A DNA stretch of 64,000 nucleotides, taken from assembly GCF_963676685.1 (NCBI RefSeq), contig NC_092354.1, positions 39,888,950 through 39,952,949 of the forward strand. Direction: 5' to 3'. Below the pieces are notes generated by a model that saw only the letters and a program-made list of their open reading frames with translations, was not told where the DNA came from and did no database searches. Position 1 is the stretch's first letter. Every line of letters starts with the position of its first letter. The position numbers and the translations under genes were made by a program. This document shows, one piece after another, positions 34,118-46,600 of the stretch. The DNA comes from Mytilus edulis (taxonomy: Eukaryota; Mollusca; Bivalvia; Mytilida; Mytilidae).

Positions 34118-34644
34118 CTAAAAAAAAAGTTAACAACAATTTCAACAATTTCTACAAAAAAACCAACATTACCGTCTTTCTTATTTTTAAGGTAGCACTA
34201 CAGTCTAACAGTGATTGTTTTAAGATATTTTTTTATCACATAATTTTGAAGTAAGTATTATTCTGAACAGTTTGTAAAAATCCAAAAATCATTATCATAT
34301 CACAACAGGGAGTAAATTGATAATGAATTTTTGTAAAAACAAACACATGGTAATTAATCTAAATATATAGGCATTTAGGAGGGGCTAATATGTCAATCAT
34401 CTGTTTATGCCAGTGTCCAGTTGTTAATCACTGGTCACAAGATAAATAGTGTGGTCTTATCTAATTGTATCATGTGTATTGCAACAAAAGTAATGTATAT
34501 TCATATGTATACATCAGGGCAGAAAAGATGGAGATTACCGATACCGGACTACTCCGATGTTCCGTTTGTCTAGACCTGTTTTTTTCCCCTTTATTTTCGT
34601 GTCATGCCTCCGTAACTATGGCAACAAATAATCTAACACCGTAT

Positions 34645-34860
34645 ATATAGAGGAATGGTATGAGTGCCAATGAGAAAACTCCCCATCAAAGTCACAATTT
34701 GTAAAAGTAAACCATTAAAGGTCGAAAAAGGGCCTTCGACACATAACATTTGCTCACACCGAATATCAAGCTATACATGCTATATAGGCCCAAAAAAATC
34801 ACTAGCGTAAAATCATTTAAATACTAGGAAAACCAACGGTCTATTCCATATGAAAAAAAC
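34645..34860 (-). repeat. Interspersed repeat (family of 52010-52520), left duplicate
   Basis: Reverse-oriented copy with TAAACCATTAAAGGTCGAAA, GGCCTTCGACACATAACATT and AAAACCAACGGTCTATTCC. The same copy is at about 41195-41410. Confidence 0.6.
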
Positions 34861-37129
34861 TAGAAACACTTATGAACCAGATCAAAAAACGACATAGTCT
34901 AAACATATTTATTCATAGTGGATTGGAAAAAAAGTTATTGCAACTTATATCAATCCCTTTCGAATTTGTGGGTACGAGTGCTGCCTTGAAGCAGCATTAT
35001 CCTACACTTTTTCGAAATCAACAAGAGTGTCTTTTACATGTTTTACGAGCAAGATATATGGCTCCCTTTTAACACGGGTCAGCCATTTATCGTCCCCTTC
35101 CGACTGACTATCATCGTTTCTCAAGACCATACTCGCAAATGGTGTACGTCAAGGGAAAGCCGAAAATTCAGGGGTATAAACACAATTCAAAGCTTCAAAT
35201 AGTATTGTGTTTGTATGTAAATGTCACTTCTACCAGTGTCTGGAAAAAGAATAAGGAACGAATGGACATTCAGTTGATTCCACATACAAAAACATCGTCT
35301 GCATGTTTTACAAAGGAATATACATTCGATTGACCAAAACGATGTCCACAGTAAAGGCAGAAACTATTTACTCGTGTAGTGGTATTAACCATATGACGAT
35401 TTGTGAAAAAATCTAAAAGGACTTCTGTAATATTCTAAATTTCTGTCCTTCTCTGAAATTATTTCTATTTATTTCAACCCTTTATACCACCATTCCCCAT
35501 GTCAAATTGAAAAATCGTCTAAAAGAAATATTTCGCAATGATTTTCAATATAAAATGGTGGCAATTAGTTGTTTTGGGATACCACATGGCATATTTTGTG
35601 AATAGTGAAAGACAGAGTAAAACACGCTACACCGATGAACAAATGATCAGTATATTGGAGTTTCTTATTGACAACACAATTGTTGAGGTTAAATTTTCGG
35701 TATCCTTAAGGGAACAAACCGTGAGCTTCTCCTTGTCGATCTCGAATTTGCGATTTGAATTTTGCTTAGATCTCTGATTTTTGTTAGTTTACTTTCTAAA
35801 GTTTTTTCGTAAGATAAAGGAGAGGCTACGATGAGACCTCGTCTTTTGTTCGTATTCAAACTCCTTTAGGTCATTTTTAGAAACAACAAACAAAAAATCT
35901 ATGTCAATTGGACATGCTTTGATACTATGACTGCCCTTGAATTCTTTAATTTAAAAGATTACATTTTGTTCGCTTTGGAGATTCCGTATCGTCACGTTAT
36001 CAGAAGTCCACTGAGGACTTACTGTGCACCACTTATTGGTGACCTGTTTCTGTATTGTAAGGAGTTCAATTTACGACTAAAATCAGCAAAGACATCTGAT
36101 ACAAAATTTTAAAATTACATTTAGATATTTTAATGAAAATTGGCTCTCAGTAATGACGACTTAAGTGTGTATACTATAGAGATTTATACGTTTGAACTAT
36201 TAATAACTGTCCCTTCCTAGATCTTGATATATGTGTCATTAACGGGTAGCTTAATAAAAAAATTATGATAAAAGAGATGATGACGTCACCATCTTATGGT
36301 GTTTGTATATCTCAAATAGTATGATTTACTCGCGTAAGAAACAATGTATTAAAGTTTACCGAAAAAAATCTATGTATAACTTTAAAATTATAACACCAGA
36401 ATTTTAAATAACACAAACTAGTCAAAACATTTACTAAATTTTGTCATCGGTACAAGGCAATCATTCTTAAATATAAATCAATACGCAAACATCTTATACG
36501 CTCAGGTAGTTCAAATCCGATCTGATATAGTAAAAAGTAAAATCACAAAAATACTGAAATAAGAGGAAAATCCAATCGGAAAGTCCATAAGCACATGGCA
36601 AAATCAATGACAAAACACATCAAAAACGAATGGACAAGAACTGTCATATTCCTGACTTGGTACAGGCATTTTCAAATGTAGAAAAATTTTGAATATTCGT
36701 TACAAAGTACAAACATTTCGGCATTCACCTCAAAGTTAACAATACCATTAAACAGACTTATCAAGAACGTATATAGTTAGATATGGCATATTTTGGCTTT
36801 AATCATGTTAATATTGATTCACTTATAGGGTCTTTAAATTTCCATTAGAACTAAAACAACTTGTTGCCATGATACGGGTTATGTTATTCTTATATATTTT
36901 TGAACGGATACATTTAAATATGACATTATTTTGGTTTTAATATTGATTCACTTATAGGGTCTTTGCATCAGAACTAAAACTACTTGTTTGCATGATACGG
37001 GTTAAGTATGTTCTTCTAATATATTTTTGATGCAGACATAATCTGACAAAACCTTTAATTGAGATCTGGAGCTGACATGTCAGTAACTACTAGTAGTCCT
37101 TTGATGATTTATGTACCATTGTCATTTTG

Positions 37130-37560
37130 TTTAGTTTCTTTTGCTACCTACTCTGACATCGGACTCAGACTTCTTTTAAACTGAGTTATACTGTGCGTAT
37201 TGCTGGGTGTTTGTTTTTTCTACATAGGAAAGAGGTATAGGGAGAAGAGGGAATCTTAAAAACATGTTTATGTTAACCCCGCTGTATTTTTACGTATTTC
37301 CGAAGTCAGGAGACTCTGGCCTTTGTTATTCTTGTAAGATTTTTAATTTTTAGTTTCTTTTATACATTTCGTAGTTTAGTATGACGTACATTATCACTGA
37401 ACTAGTAGATATTTTTGTTTCGTGGCCAGCAGAGGCACGACTCCGGGTGCAGGATTTTCCAGATATATTGAAGACCCATTGATGGCTTTCTGCTGTTTTG
37501 TACTCGCTGGTCGGGTCGGAATTACTCTGTCGGGAATATGTGTACGTATTCAAGAGTTTT
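37130..37560 (+). repeat. Interspersed repeat (family of 49385-49795), left duplicate
   Basis: Shares CTCTGACATCGGACTCAGAC, GAAAGAGGTATAGGG, TTAACCCCGC, GGAGACTCTGGCCTTTGTTA and ATTATCACTGAACTAGTAGA with the 49.4-kb copy. The two small open frames overlapping it are by-products. Confidence 0.65.
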
Positions 37561-37907
37561 GTTTAACATTTCTGCACGAGGACGTCAAATGTCTGAACCA
37601 GACTGAATCAGTCTTGCGATTTTTTTTTGTAATAACTTAAGACACTGAGTACGTGCGCAATACATCTACAAATGAAGCTAATCTGCTGTTCGATAGCATA
37701 TAACAAACAAGGACGAACTAATGTTTAAAAAGATATCATCGTAAATGCGAACTTGTTAAGCTTATGTGATATAACAAACTAAACAATACTGACTGCTTAT
37801 TGCGAATAATTAATCCACATTTTGCCTTTGTCAATGTTTGAAATATTTAAACCACATACAGTCAGTGTTTCAATTTGTACTTTCTAATCGTACCTTAAAC
37901 CTAGTTG

Positions 37908-38007
37908 NNNNNNNNNNNNNNNNNNNNNNNNNNNNNNNNNNNNNNNNNNNNNNNNNNNNNNNNNNNNNNNNNNNNNNNNNNNNNNNNNNNNNNNNNNNNN
38001 NNNNNNN
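37908..38007. other. Assembly gap, 100 N
   Basis: Exactly 100 Ns, the conventional size for an unknown-length scaffold join. Confidence 0.99.
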
Positions 38008-39349
38008 ACTAAGGCTTTTCTACCTCAGGCATAGATTACCTTAGCTGTATTTGGCAAAACTTTAAGGAATTTTGGTCCTCAATGCTCTTCAACTTCGTCC
38101 TTTATTTAGCCTTTTTAACTTTTTTTTACTCGAGCGTCAATGATGAGTCTTTTGTAGACGAAACGCGCGTGACGCGCGTCTGGTGTATATACAAAATTTA
38201 GTCCTGGTATCTAGGATGAGTTTATTTACAACCACTGGGTCGATGCCACTGCTGGTTGAGATTTGTTTCCTCGAGGGTATCACAAGGCCCAGTAGTCAGC
38301 ACTTTTTGTACTGACATGAATTTTCATTGATATGGTTATATTTATAAATTTACTGTTTACTTAATTTTGATTTTTTTTTTAAATACTAAGGCTTTTCTAC
38401 CTCAGATATAGATTACCTTAGCTGTATTTGGCAAAACTTTAAGGAATTTTGGTCCTCAATGCTCTTCAACTTCGTCCTTTTTTTGGCCTTTTTATTTTTT
38501 ATGGACTCGAGCGTCAATGATGAGTCTTTTGTAGATAAACGCGCGTTACGCGCGTCTGGCGTATATACAAAATTTAGTCCTGGTATCTATGATGAGTTTA
38601 TTTACAACCACTGGATCGATCCCACTGCTGGTGGAGATTTATTTCCCCGAGGGTATCACAAGCCCAGTAGTCAGCACTTTTTGTGCTGACATGAATTGTC
38701 GTTGATATGGTTATATTTATAAATTTACTGTTTTACCAAATTTGATTTTTTTTGAAATACTAAGGCTTTTCTACCTCAGGCATATATTACCCTTAGCTGT
38801 ATTTGGCAAAACTTTGAGGAATTTTGGTCCTCAATGCTCTTCAACTTCGTCCTTTATTTGGCCTTTTTAACTTTTTATGACTCGAGCGTCAATGATGAGT
38901 CTTTTGTAGACGGAACGCGCGTGACGCGCGTCTGGCGTATTACAAAATTTAGTCCTGGTATCTATGATGAGTTTATTTACAACCACTGGGTCGATGCCAC
39001 TGCTGGTGGAGATTTATTTCCCCGAGGGTATCACAAGGCCAGTAGTCAGCACATTTGTGCTGACATGAATTGTCATTGATATGGTTATATTTATAAATTT
39101 ACTGTTTACAAAATTTTGATTTTTTTTAAATACTTAGGTTTTTCTACCTCAGGCATGGATTAAGTTAGCTGTATTTGCAAAACTTTAGGAATTTTGGTCC
39201 TCAATGCTCTTCAACTTCGTCCTTTATTTTGACTTTTTATTTTTTTATGACTCGGCGTCAATGATGAGTCTTTTCTAGACGAAACGCGCGTGACGCGCGT
39301 CTGGCGTATATACAAAATTTAGTCCTGGTGTCTATGATGAGTTTATTTA
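38008..39349 (+). repeat. Tandem array, duplicated right-hand units
   Basis: About 3.6 units of the 375-bp repeat, equal to the last units at 31458-32800 except for small indels such as GGCCTTTTTATTTTTTATGG at 38485. Confidence 0.85.
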
Positions 39350-40428
39350 ATGCGAACGAAAATGATTTCATTATTCAAAGGCTTACATTTTGATATAAAT
39401 TTGATGGCTCATTAAGATACATGTTTTGTTACCAATATTTGCACGATATCACTTTCTTATGTAGCAAATGTTAACAAACGACAAAGTACGACTAATCTTT
39501 TCAATGTTCATGTCTTGAATGATTTTCTATAACAGTATACACAATCATTTGTTAGTTATTTAGCGTTATGTGTTCCTTGGACATATTGCCTTTCTAAACG
39601 AAGCATTGTCAAAGACTTCTTCCGAGTGAGCATTAGGCAAAACATATAAAGTTCATGAACCGTATTCGGGTGTTTCCATCTAACGATATGTGATATCTAT
39701 GTACTGTATTCGTAATGTGTCACTTATTTTTTAGAAATTGATAAATTTGTAAATTGTTCTGTAACATACTTCAAGTCTCGCGAGTAAAACAGTTTTGTAA
39801 GTTTTTGAACAAGATATATTCTTGATTGGCATCAGAATATTTCGCCAATGATGTTGATAATATTTTCCTACATCTCATGATAAGCAGTTCCATAAGATAT
39901 ATATTCTTTTAAAGAAAACGACCAGGCACATATCATTTTTAATGCATAAAAAGAATAAAGATTTACACATATTCCACTAGAATTGAGTTGAGTGAAAATA
40001 TTGTTTGAATTTTTTTTATATGTAATATTCAATCGTGTTTAAAATTAAGTCGCTATAGCATTGTTTCCTTTGTCTCATACCAAACACCTGTTGATCATGA
40101 CAAACGATGTTCAACTCGGTATTGCTGGAACTGAATGATAAATCAGCGTCACAAAGACATGTTTGATTTTCCACATATAAAAGAGGGCGAAAGATACTCA
40201 TAAATCAAATATAAACTGACAACACCATGGCTAAATAAAGAAATAAAAAGACATACAGACAAATAATATCACACAAGCACCACAAAAGAGAACCAATTAC
40301 ATAATCATCCCCCATTAGATGTATTAGTTGTAATATCTTTAAATAGATGAACATGCACCTGATACAATAACTTTGTCTATTTAAAGATATATTAAGCTAT
40401 CTATCCTAACAAATCCATAGAACGAAAA

Positions 40429-40667
40429 TCATGTTCTTCGGATCATTATTAAACTCTTTGATATAGCAGATCCAAAGTGGACCCAATACATATGACTTGT
40501 AGGACCATTGTAAGGTCTGTTTAAATCTGAGTAGTCACAATTGTTGAACCACCAAGCACTTTTGTTACCTTCTGCACAACTACCACTGCTTTTATCATTA
40601 TCTCTGTCCTTAGTGGAAAATGCTTGTCCGTTTGCGTTACCGTCACCTGATGTATCAAGGGCGTCGA
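40429..40667 (-). CDS. Gene B exon 16: FReD C-terminus and stop
   Basis: A 239-base terminal exon encoding [35 protein letters not shown] and the final LIMIRRT before TGA. It joins exon 15 in phase 1. This copy lies on the same contig as the rest of gene B, so it is chosen over the identical copy at 33879-34117. Confidence 0.9.
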
Positions 40668-43600
40668 CTAAAAAAAAAGTTAACAACAATTTCAACAATT
40701 TCTACAAAAAAACCAACATTACCGTCTTTCTTATTTTTAAGGTAGCACTACAGTCTAACAGTGATTGTTTTAAGATATTTTTTTATCACATAATTTTGAA
40801 GTAAGTATTATTCTGAACAGTTTGTAAAAATCCAAAAATCATTATCATATCACAACAGGGAGTAAATTGATAATGAATTTTTGTAAAAACAAACACATGG
40901 TAATTAATCTAAATATATAGGCATTTAGGAGGGGCTAATATGTCAATCATCTGTTTATGCCAGTGTCCAGTTGTTAATCACTGGTCACAAGATAAATAGT
41001 GTGGTCTTATCTAATTGTATCATGTGTATTGCAACAAAAGTAATGTATATTCATATGTATACATCAGGGCAGAAAAGATGGAGATTACCGATACCGGACT
41101 ACTCCGATGTTCCGTTTGTCTAGACCTGTTTTTTTCCCCTTTATTTTCGTGTCATGCCTCCGTAACTATGGCAACAAATAATCTAACACCGTATATATAG
41201 AGGAATGGTATGAGTGCCAATGAGAAAACTCCCCATCAAAGTCACAATTTGTAAAAGTAAACCATTAAAGGTCGAAAAAGGGCCTTCGACACATAACATT
41301 TGCTCACACCGAATATCAAGCTATACATGCTATATAGGCCCAAAAAAATCACTAGCGTAAAATCATTTAAATACTAGGAAAACCAACGGTCTATTCCATA
41401 TGAAAAAAACTAGAAACACTTATGAACCAGATCAAAAAACGACATAGTCTAAACATATTTATTCATAGTGGATTGGAAAAAAAGTTATTGCAACTTATAT
41501 CAATCCCTTTCGAATTTGTGGGTACGAGTGCTGCCTTGAAGCAGCATTATCCTACACTTTTTCGAAATCAACAAGAGTGTCTTTTACATGTTTTACGAGC
41601 AAGATATATGGCTCCCTTTTAACACGGGTCAGCCATTTATCGTCCCCTTCCGACTGACTATCATCGTTTCTCAAGACCATACTCGCAAATGGTGTACGTC
41701 AAGGGAAAGCCGAAAATTCAGGGGTATAAACACAATTCAAAGCTTCAAATAGTATTGTGTTTGTATGTAAATGTCACTTCTACCAGTGTCTGGAAAAAGA
41801 ATAAGGAACGAATGGACATTCAGTTGATTCCACATACAAAAACATCGTCTGCATGTTTTACAAAGGAATATACATTCGATTGACCAAAACGATGTCCACA
41901 GTAAAGGCAGAAACTATTTACTCGTGTAGTGGTATTAACCATATGACGATTTGTGAAAAAATCTAAAAGGACTTCTGTAATATTCTAAATTTCTGTCCTT
42001 CTCTGAAATTATTTCTATTTATTTCAACCCTTTATACCACCATTCCCCATGTCAAATTGAAAAATCGTCTAAAAGAAATATTTCGCAATGATTTTCAATA
42101 TAAAATGGTGGCAATTAGTTGTTTTGGGATACCACATGGCATATTTTGTGAATAGTGAAAGACAGAGTAAAACACGCTACACCGATGAACAAATGATCAG
42201 TATATTGGAGTTTCTTATTGACAACACAATTGTTGAGGTTAAATTTTCGGTATCCTTAAGGGAACAAACCGTGAGCTTCTCCTTGTCGATCTCGAATTTG
42301 CGATTTGAATTTTGCTTAGATCTCTGATTTTTGTTAGTTTACTTTCTAAAGTTTTTTTCGTAAGATAAAGGAGAGGCTACGATGAGACCTCGTCTTTTGT
42401 TCGTATTCAAACTCCTTTAGGTCATTTTTTAGAAACAACAAACAAAAAATCTATGTCAATTGGACATGCTTTGATACTATGACTGCCCTTGAATTCTTTA
42501 ATTTAAAAGATTACATTTTGTTCGCTTTGGAGATTCCGTATCGTCACGTTATCAGAAGTCCACTGAGGACTTACTGTGCACCACTTATTGGTGACCTGTT
42601 TCTGTATTGTAAGGAGTTCAATTTACGACTAAAATCAGCAAAGACATCTGATACAAAATTTTAAAATTACATTTAGATATTTTAATGAAAATTGGCTCTC
42701 AGTAATGACGACTTAAGTGTGTATACTATAGAGATTTATACGTTTGAACTATTAATAACTGTCCCTTCCTAGATCTTGATATATGTGTCATTAACGGGTA
42801 GCTTAATAAAAAAATTATGATAAAAGAGATGATGACGTCACCATCTTATGGTGTTTGTATATCTCAAATAGTATGATTTACTCGCGTAAGAAACAATGTA
42901 TTAAAGTTTACCGAAAAAAATCTATGTATAACTTTAAAATTATAACACCAGAATTTTAAATAACACAAACTAGTCAAAACATTTACTAAATTTTGTCATC
43001 GGTACAAGGCAATCATTCTTAAATATAAATCAATACGCAAACATCTTATACGCTCAGGTAGTTCAAATCCGATCTGATATAGTAAAAAGTAAAATCACAA
43101 AAATACTGAAATAAGAGGAAAATCCAATCGGAAAGTCCATAAGCACATGGCAAAATCAATGACAAAACACATCAAAAACGAATGGACAAGAACTGTCATA
43201 TTCCTGACTTGGTACAGGCATTTTCAAATGTAGAAAAATTTTGAATATTCGTTACAAAGTACAAACATTTCGGCATTCACCTCAAAAGTTAACAATACCA
43301 TTAAACAGACTTATCAAGAACGTATATAGTTAGATATGGCATATTTTGGCTTTAATCATGTTAATATTGATTCACTTATAGGGTCTTTAAATTTCCATTA
43401 GAACTAAAACAACTTGTTGCCATGATACGGGTTATGTTATTCTTATATATTTTTGAACGGATACATTTAAATATGACATATTTTGGTTTTAATATTGATT
43501 CACTTATAGGGTCTTTGCATCAGAACTAAAACTACTTGTTTGCATGATACGGGTTAAGTATGTTCTTCTAATATATTTTTGATGCAGACATAATCTGACA

Positions 43601-46600
43601 AAACCTTTAATTGAGATCTGGAGCTGACATGTCAGTAACTACTAGTAGTCCTTTGATGATTTATGTACCATTGTCATTTTGTTTAGTTTCTTTTGCTACC
43701 TACTCTGACATCGGACTCAGACTTCTTTTAAACTGAGTTATACTGTGCGTATTGCTGGGTGTTTGTTTTTTCTACATAGGAAAGAGGTATAGGGAGAAGA
43801 GGGAATCTTAAAAACATGTTTATGTTAACCCCGCTGTATTTTTACGTATTTCCGAAGTCAGGAGACTCTGGCCTTTGTTATTCTTGTAAGATTTTTAATT
43901 TTTAGTTTCTTTTATACATTTCGTAGTTTAGTATGACGTACATTATCACTGAACTAGTAGATATTTTTGTTTCGTGGCCAGCAGAGGCACGACTCCGGGT
44001 GCAGGATTTTCCAGATATATTGAAGACCCATTGATGGCTTTCTGCTGTTTTGTACTCGCTGGTCGGGTCGGAATTACTCTGTCGGGAATATGTGTACGTA
44101 TTCAAGAGTTTTGTTTAACATTTCTGCACGAGGACGTCAAATGTCTGAACCAGACTGAATCAGTCTTGCGATTTTTTTTTGTAATAACTTAAGACACTGA
44201 GTACGTGCGCAATACATCTACAAATGAAGCTAATCTGCTGTTCGATAGCATATAACAAACAAGGACGAACTAATGTTTAAAAAGATATCATCGTAAATGC
44301 GAACTTGTTAAGCTTATGTGATATAACAAACTAAACAATACTGACTGCTTATTGCGAATAATTAATCCACATTTTGCCTTTGTCAATGTTTGAAATATTT
44401 AAACCACATACAGTCAGTGTTTCAATTTGTACTTTCTAATCGTACCTTAAACCTAGTTGTTTCACTTTTTTAGTTCATTCAGTTAAGAAAATTGTTATTT
44501 TTCTATTATTAAATGAAGCTCTTGTTTCATGAACAGTGATCTTAGGATCTTACGTTGCAGTGTTTTCTCTCTCACTATCTCTTACTATTCATGTTAAATC
44601 TTAAAGTTACAGAGCCCGAGGCTAGTGAAACATAAGAAGGGCTAGTCAAAATTTTATTCAAAACTAGGTATTTTTTTAATTTTAATTGTCAACAAATCCT
44701 GATTTTAATTATTTAAAGCATCAACCTGTCTAGTTGATTGAAACAATAAAGCGATTATTTAAAAAATAAATGTCCTTTATATTAACACGCCTCATGTCAA
44801 TTTGTTACCAGTCAACGGTTTAGTAAATTTGATAAAAAAATGTTGTTTTATCTTTTTCATTCCATTACAATTTTATAGATGATATTAAAATAATGTTGCA
44901 GTCCGTTCTGTTTAACATAGATATAGTTCGATAATAAGGGCCTTGTAGTAATAAGCAGTTTCACTCATTCTTTACTATATATTTCATTTCTCTTGCTGCT
45001 GTTTCATTTATTGCAATGTGTCTGAGTTTAGAGGTCTAAAGATCAGACGATTTAGTATATTTATCTTTCGTGCACTATAAAGGGAGAAAAGGAAAAGGAA
45101 ACTTACAGCCTGCATTTCCTGTATATCCGGTGACAGTAAGAACATATTTATTCATTTCATCTGCTAGACTAAAAGTTGAATAATTTCCCCATTTGTGTTC
45201 TCCGTTGGGCCTCTGCATGTCAATGCTAAGTTCGTGATGACCGTATGTAGATATCAAGTGGATATTATCATTTCCTATATCCAGTAAAGAAAAAAATGTG
45301 TAACATATACGTGGCCTTCATTTATCTATAGTATTACATTATAAGTTTATGTTGGTTATGATTTTGTTTATCTCTTTTCCAGTAATCAAAATTGGACAAT
45401 ATCAGTAAGTTATTAATAATTGTTTACGGGATGGTATTTTCCCGATTTTCTATGATCTAATTTGTGTTTGTTGTCAAAGTTGTTAATTGTGTACGCATAA
45501 ACAATATGTTCCTGAATTATTTCCCTTTCAATTAAAGTAAAAATCGGAACATTACCGAGCCAGTATTCCCCATACGCCGAACCAAATCCATGTTTATAAT
45601 CATTCCACGTCCGATAGAAATCCACGGAGCCATTCACTCTACTCTGAATCACCTGTAAACAGTTTATTTAGGCAGAATTATCTAATGATAACAGCCAGTT
45701 TGATGAGACCAACACATTTAAAGTTTCATTTTTAGGCGAATATGTCATAATAGTTATCAAAAGTCTCATCAGTGACGCTCATATCAAGAAGTTATAAAGT
45801 CAAACTAGTGCAAAGTTGAAGAGCATTGAGGATCCAAAATTCCCAAAAAGTTGTGCCAAATACGGCTAAGGTAATCAATCATAACAATCATTTCAGTAAA
45901 TATAGTGAAATAGTATTGCATTAACATTTTTCAAATTCTTCGAAGGAAATACATGTCTAAATGACAACTTCCATTCAGTAACCATGGTAAATAAACTCAT
46001 CATAGATACTAGGATTGGAATTTTACATTACGTCAGACGCGCGTTTCTTCTACAAAATACTCATCAGTGACGCTCGAATACAAAAATGTGTAATAATTAC
46101 TTACCTCTGAAAAAAGAGGGACGAAAGATACCCAGAGGGACAGTCAAACTCATAAAATTGAGAATGGAAAAGGGAAATGTGTCAAAGAGACAACAACCCG
46201 ACCATAGAACAGAACAGCAGAAGGTCACCAATGTTTATCATGTTTATAATCGTTTGATATGTTTTGGTCTACAAAGTTCATCATGTATGAATAACGCAAA
46301 GACGGGAAAGCCATATATTATTACAACAATTACAAAACCAGAACAAAATAAAGCAGATTGATATTTTTTTTTAAGAAAAAGTAGTTTATGTATTAAAAAT
46401 TTGAAAAAAATCCTATTTGTTTACTTTTTTTCTTTCAAATATTTCGAAGATCAATCTTCCTTTAGTAGTTGTGTAAAAACGGTGTATTTTGTTAATAAGG
46501 TTTAGTGTGTGGTCAGTTAATTACAATTCTGTCGTGTGAATCAATGCATTGTTCAACAAAAATTCATATTTAAAACTGTTGTACAAGTTATAAGTGAATT

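Larger units (their letters stand above)
31458..37907. repeat. Left copy of a 6.45-kb duplication ending at the N gap
   Basis: Collinear and nearly identical with 38008-44459. The copy stops at the exact base before the gap. Contents: the last array units, the duplicated FReD exon, and interspersed repeats. Confidence 0.9.
38008..44459. repeat. Right copy of the 6.45-kb duplication starting at the N gap
   Basis: Begins at the first base after the gap with ACTAAGGCTTTTCTACCTCA (equal to 31458) and ends with CCTTAAACCTAGTTG (equal to 37907). Single-base length differences cluster in its first 2.3 kb. Confidence 0.9.
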
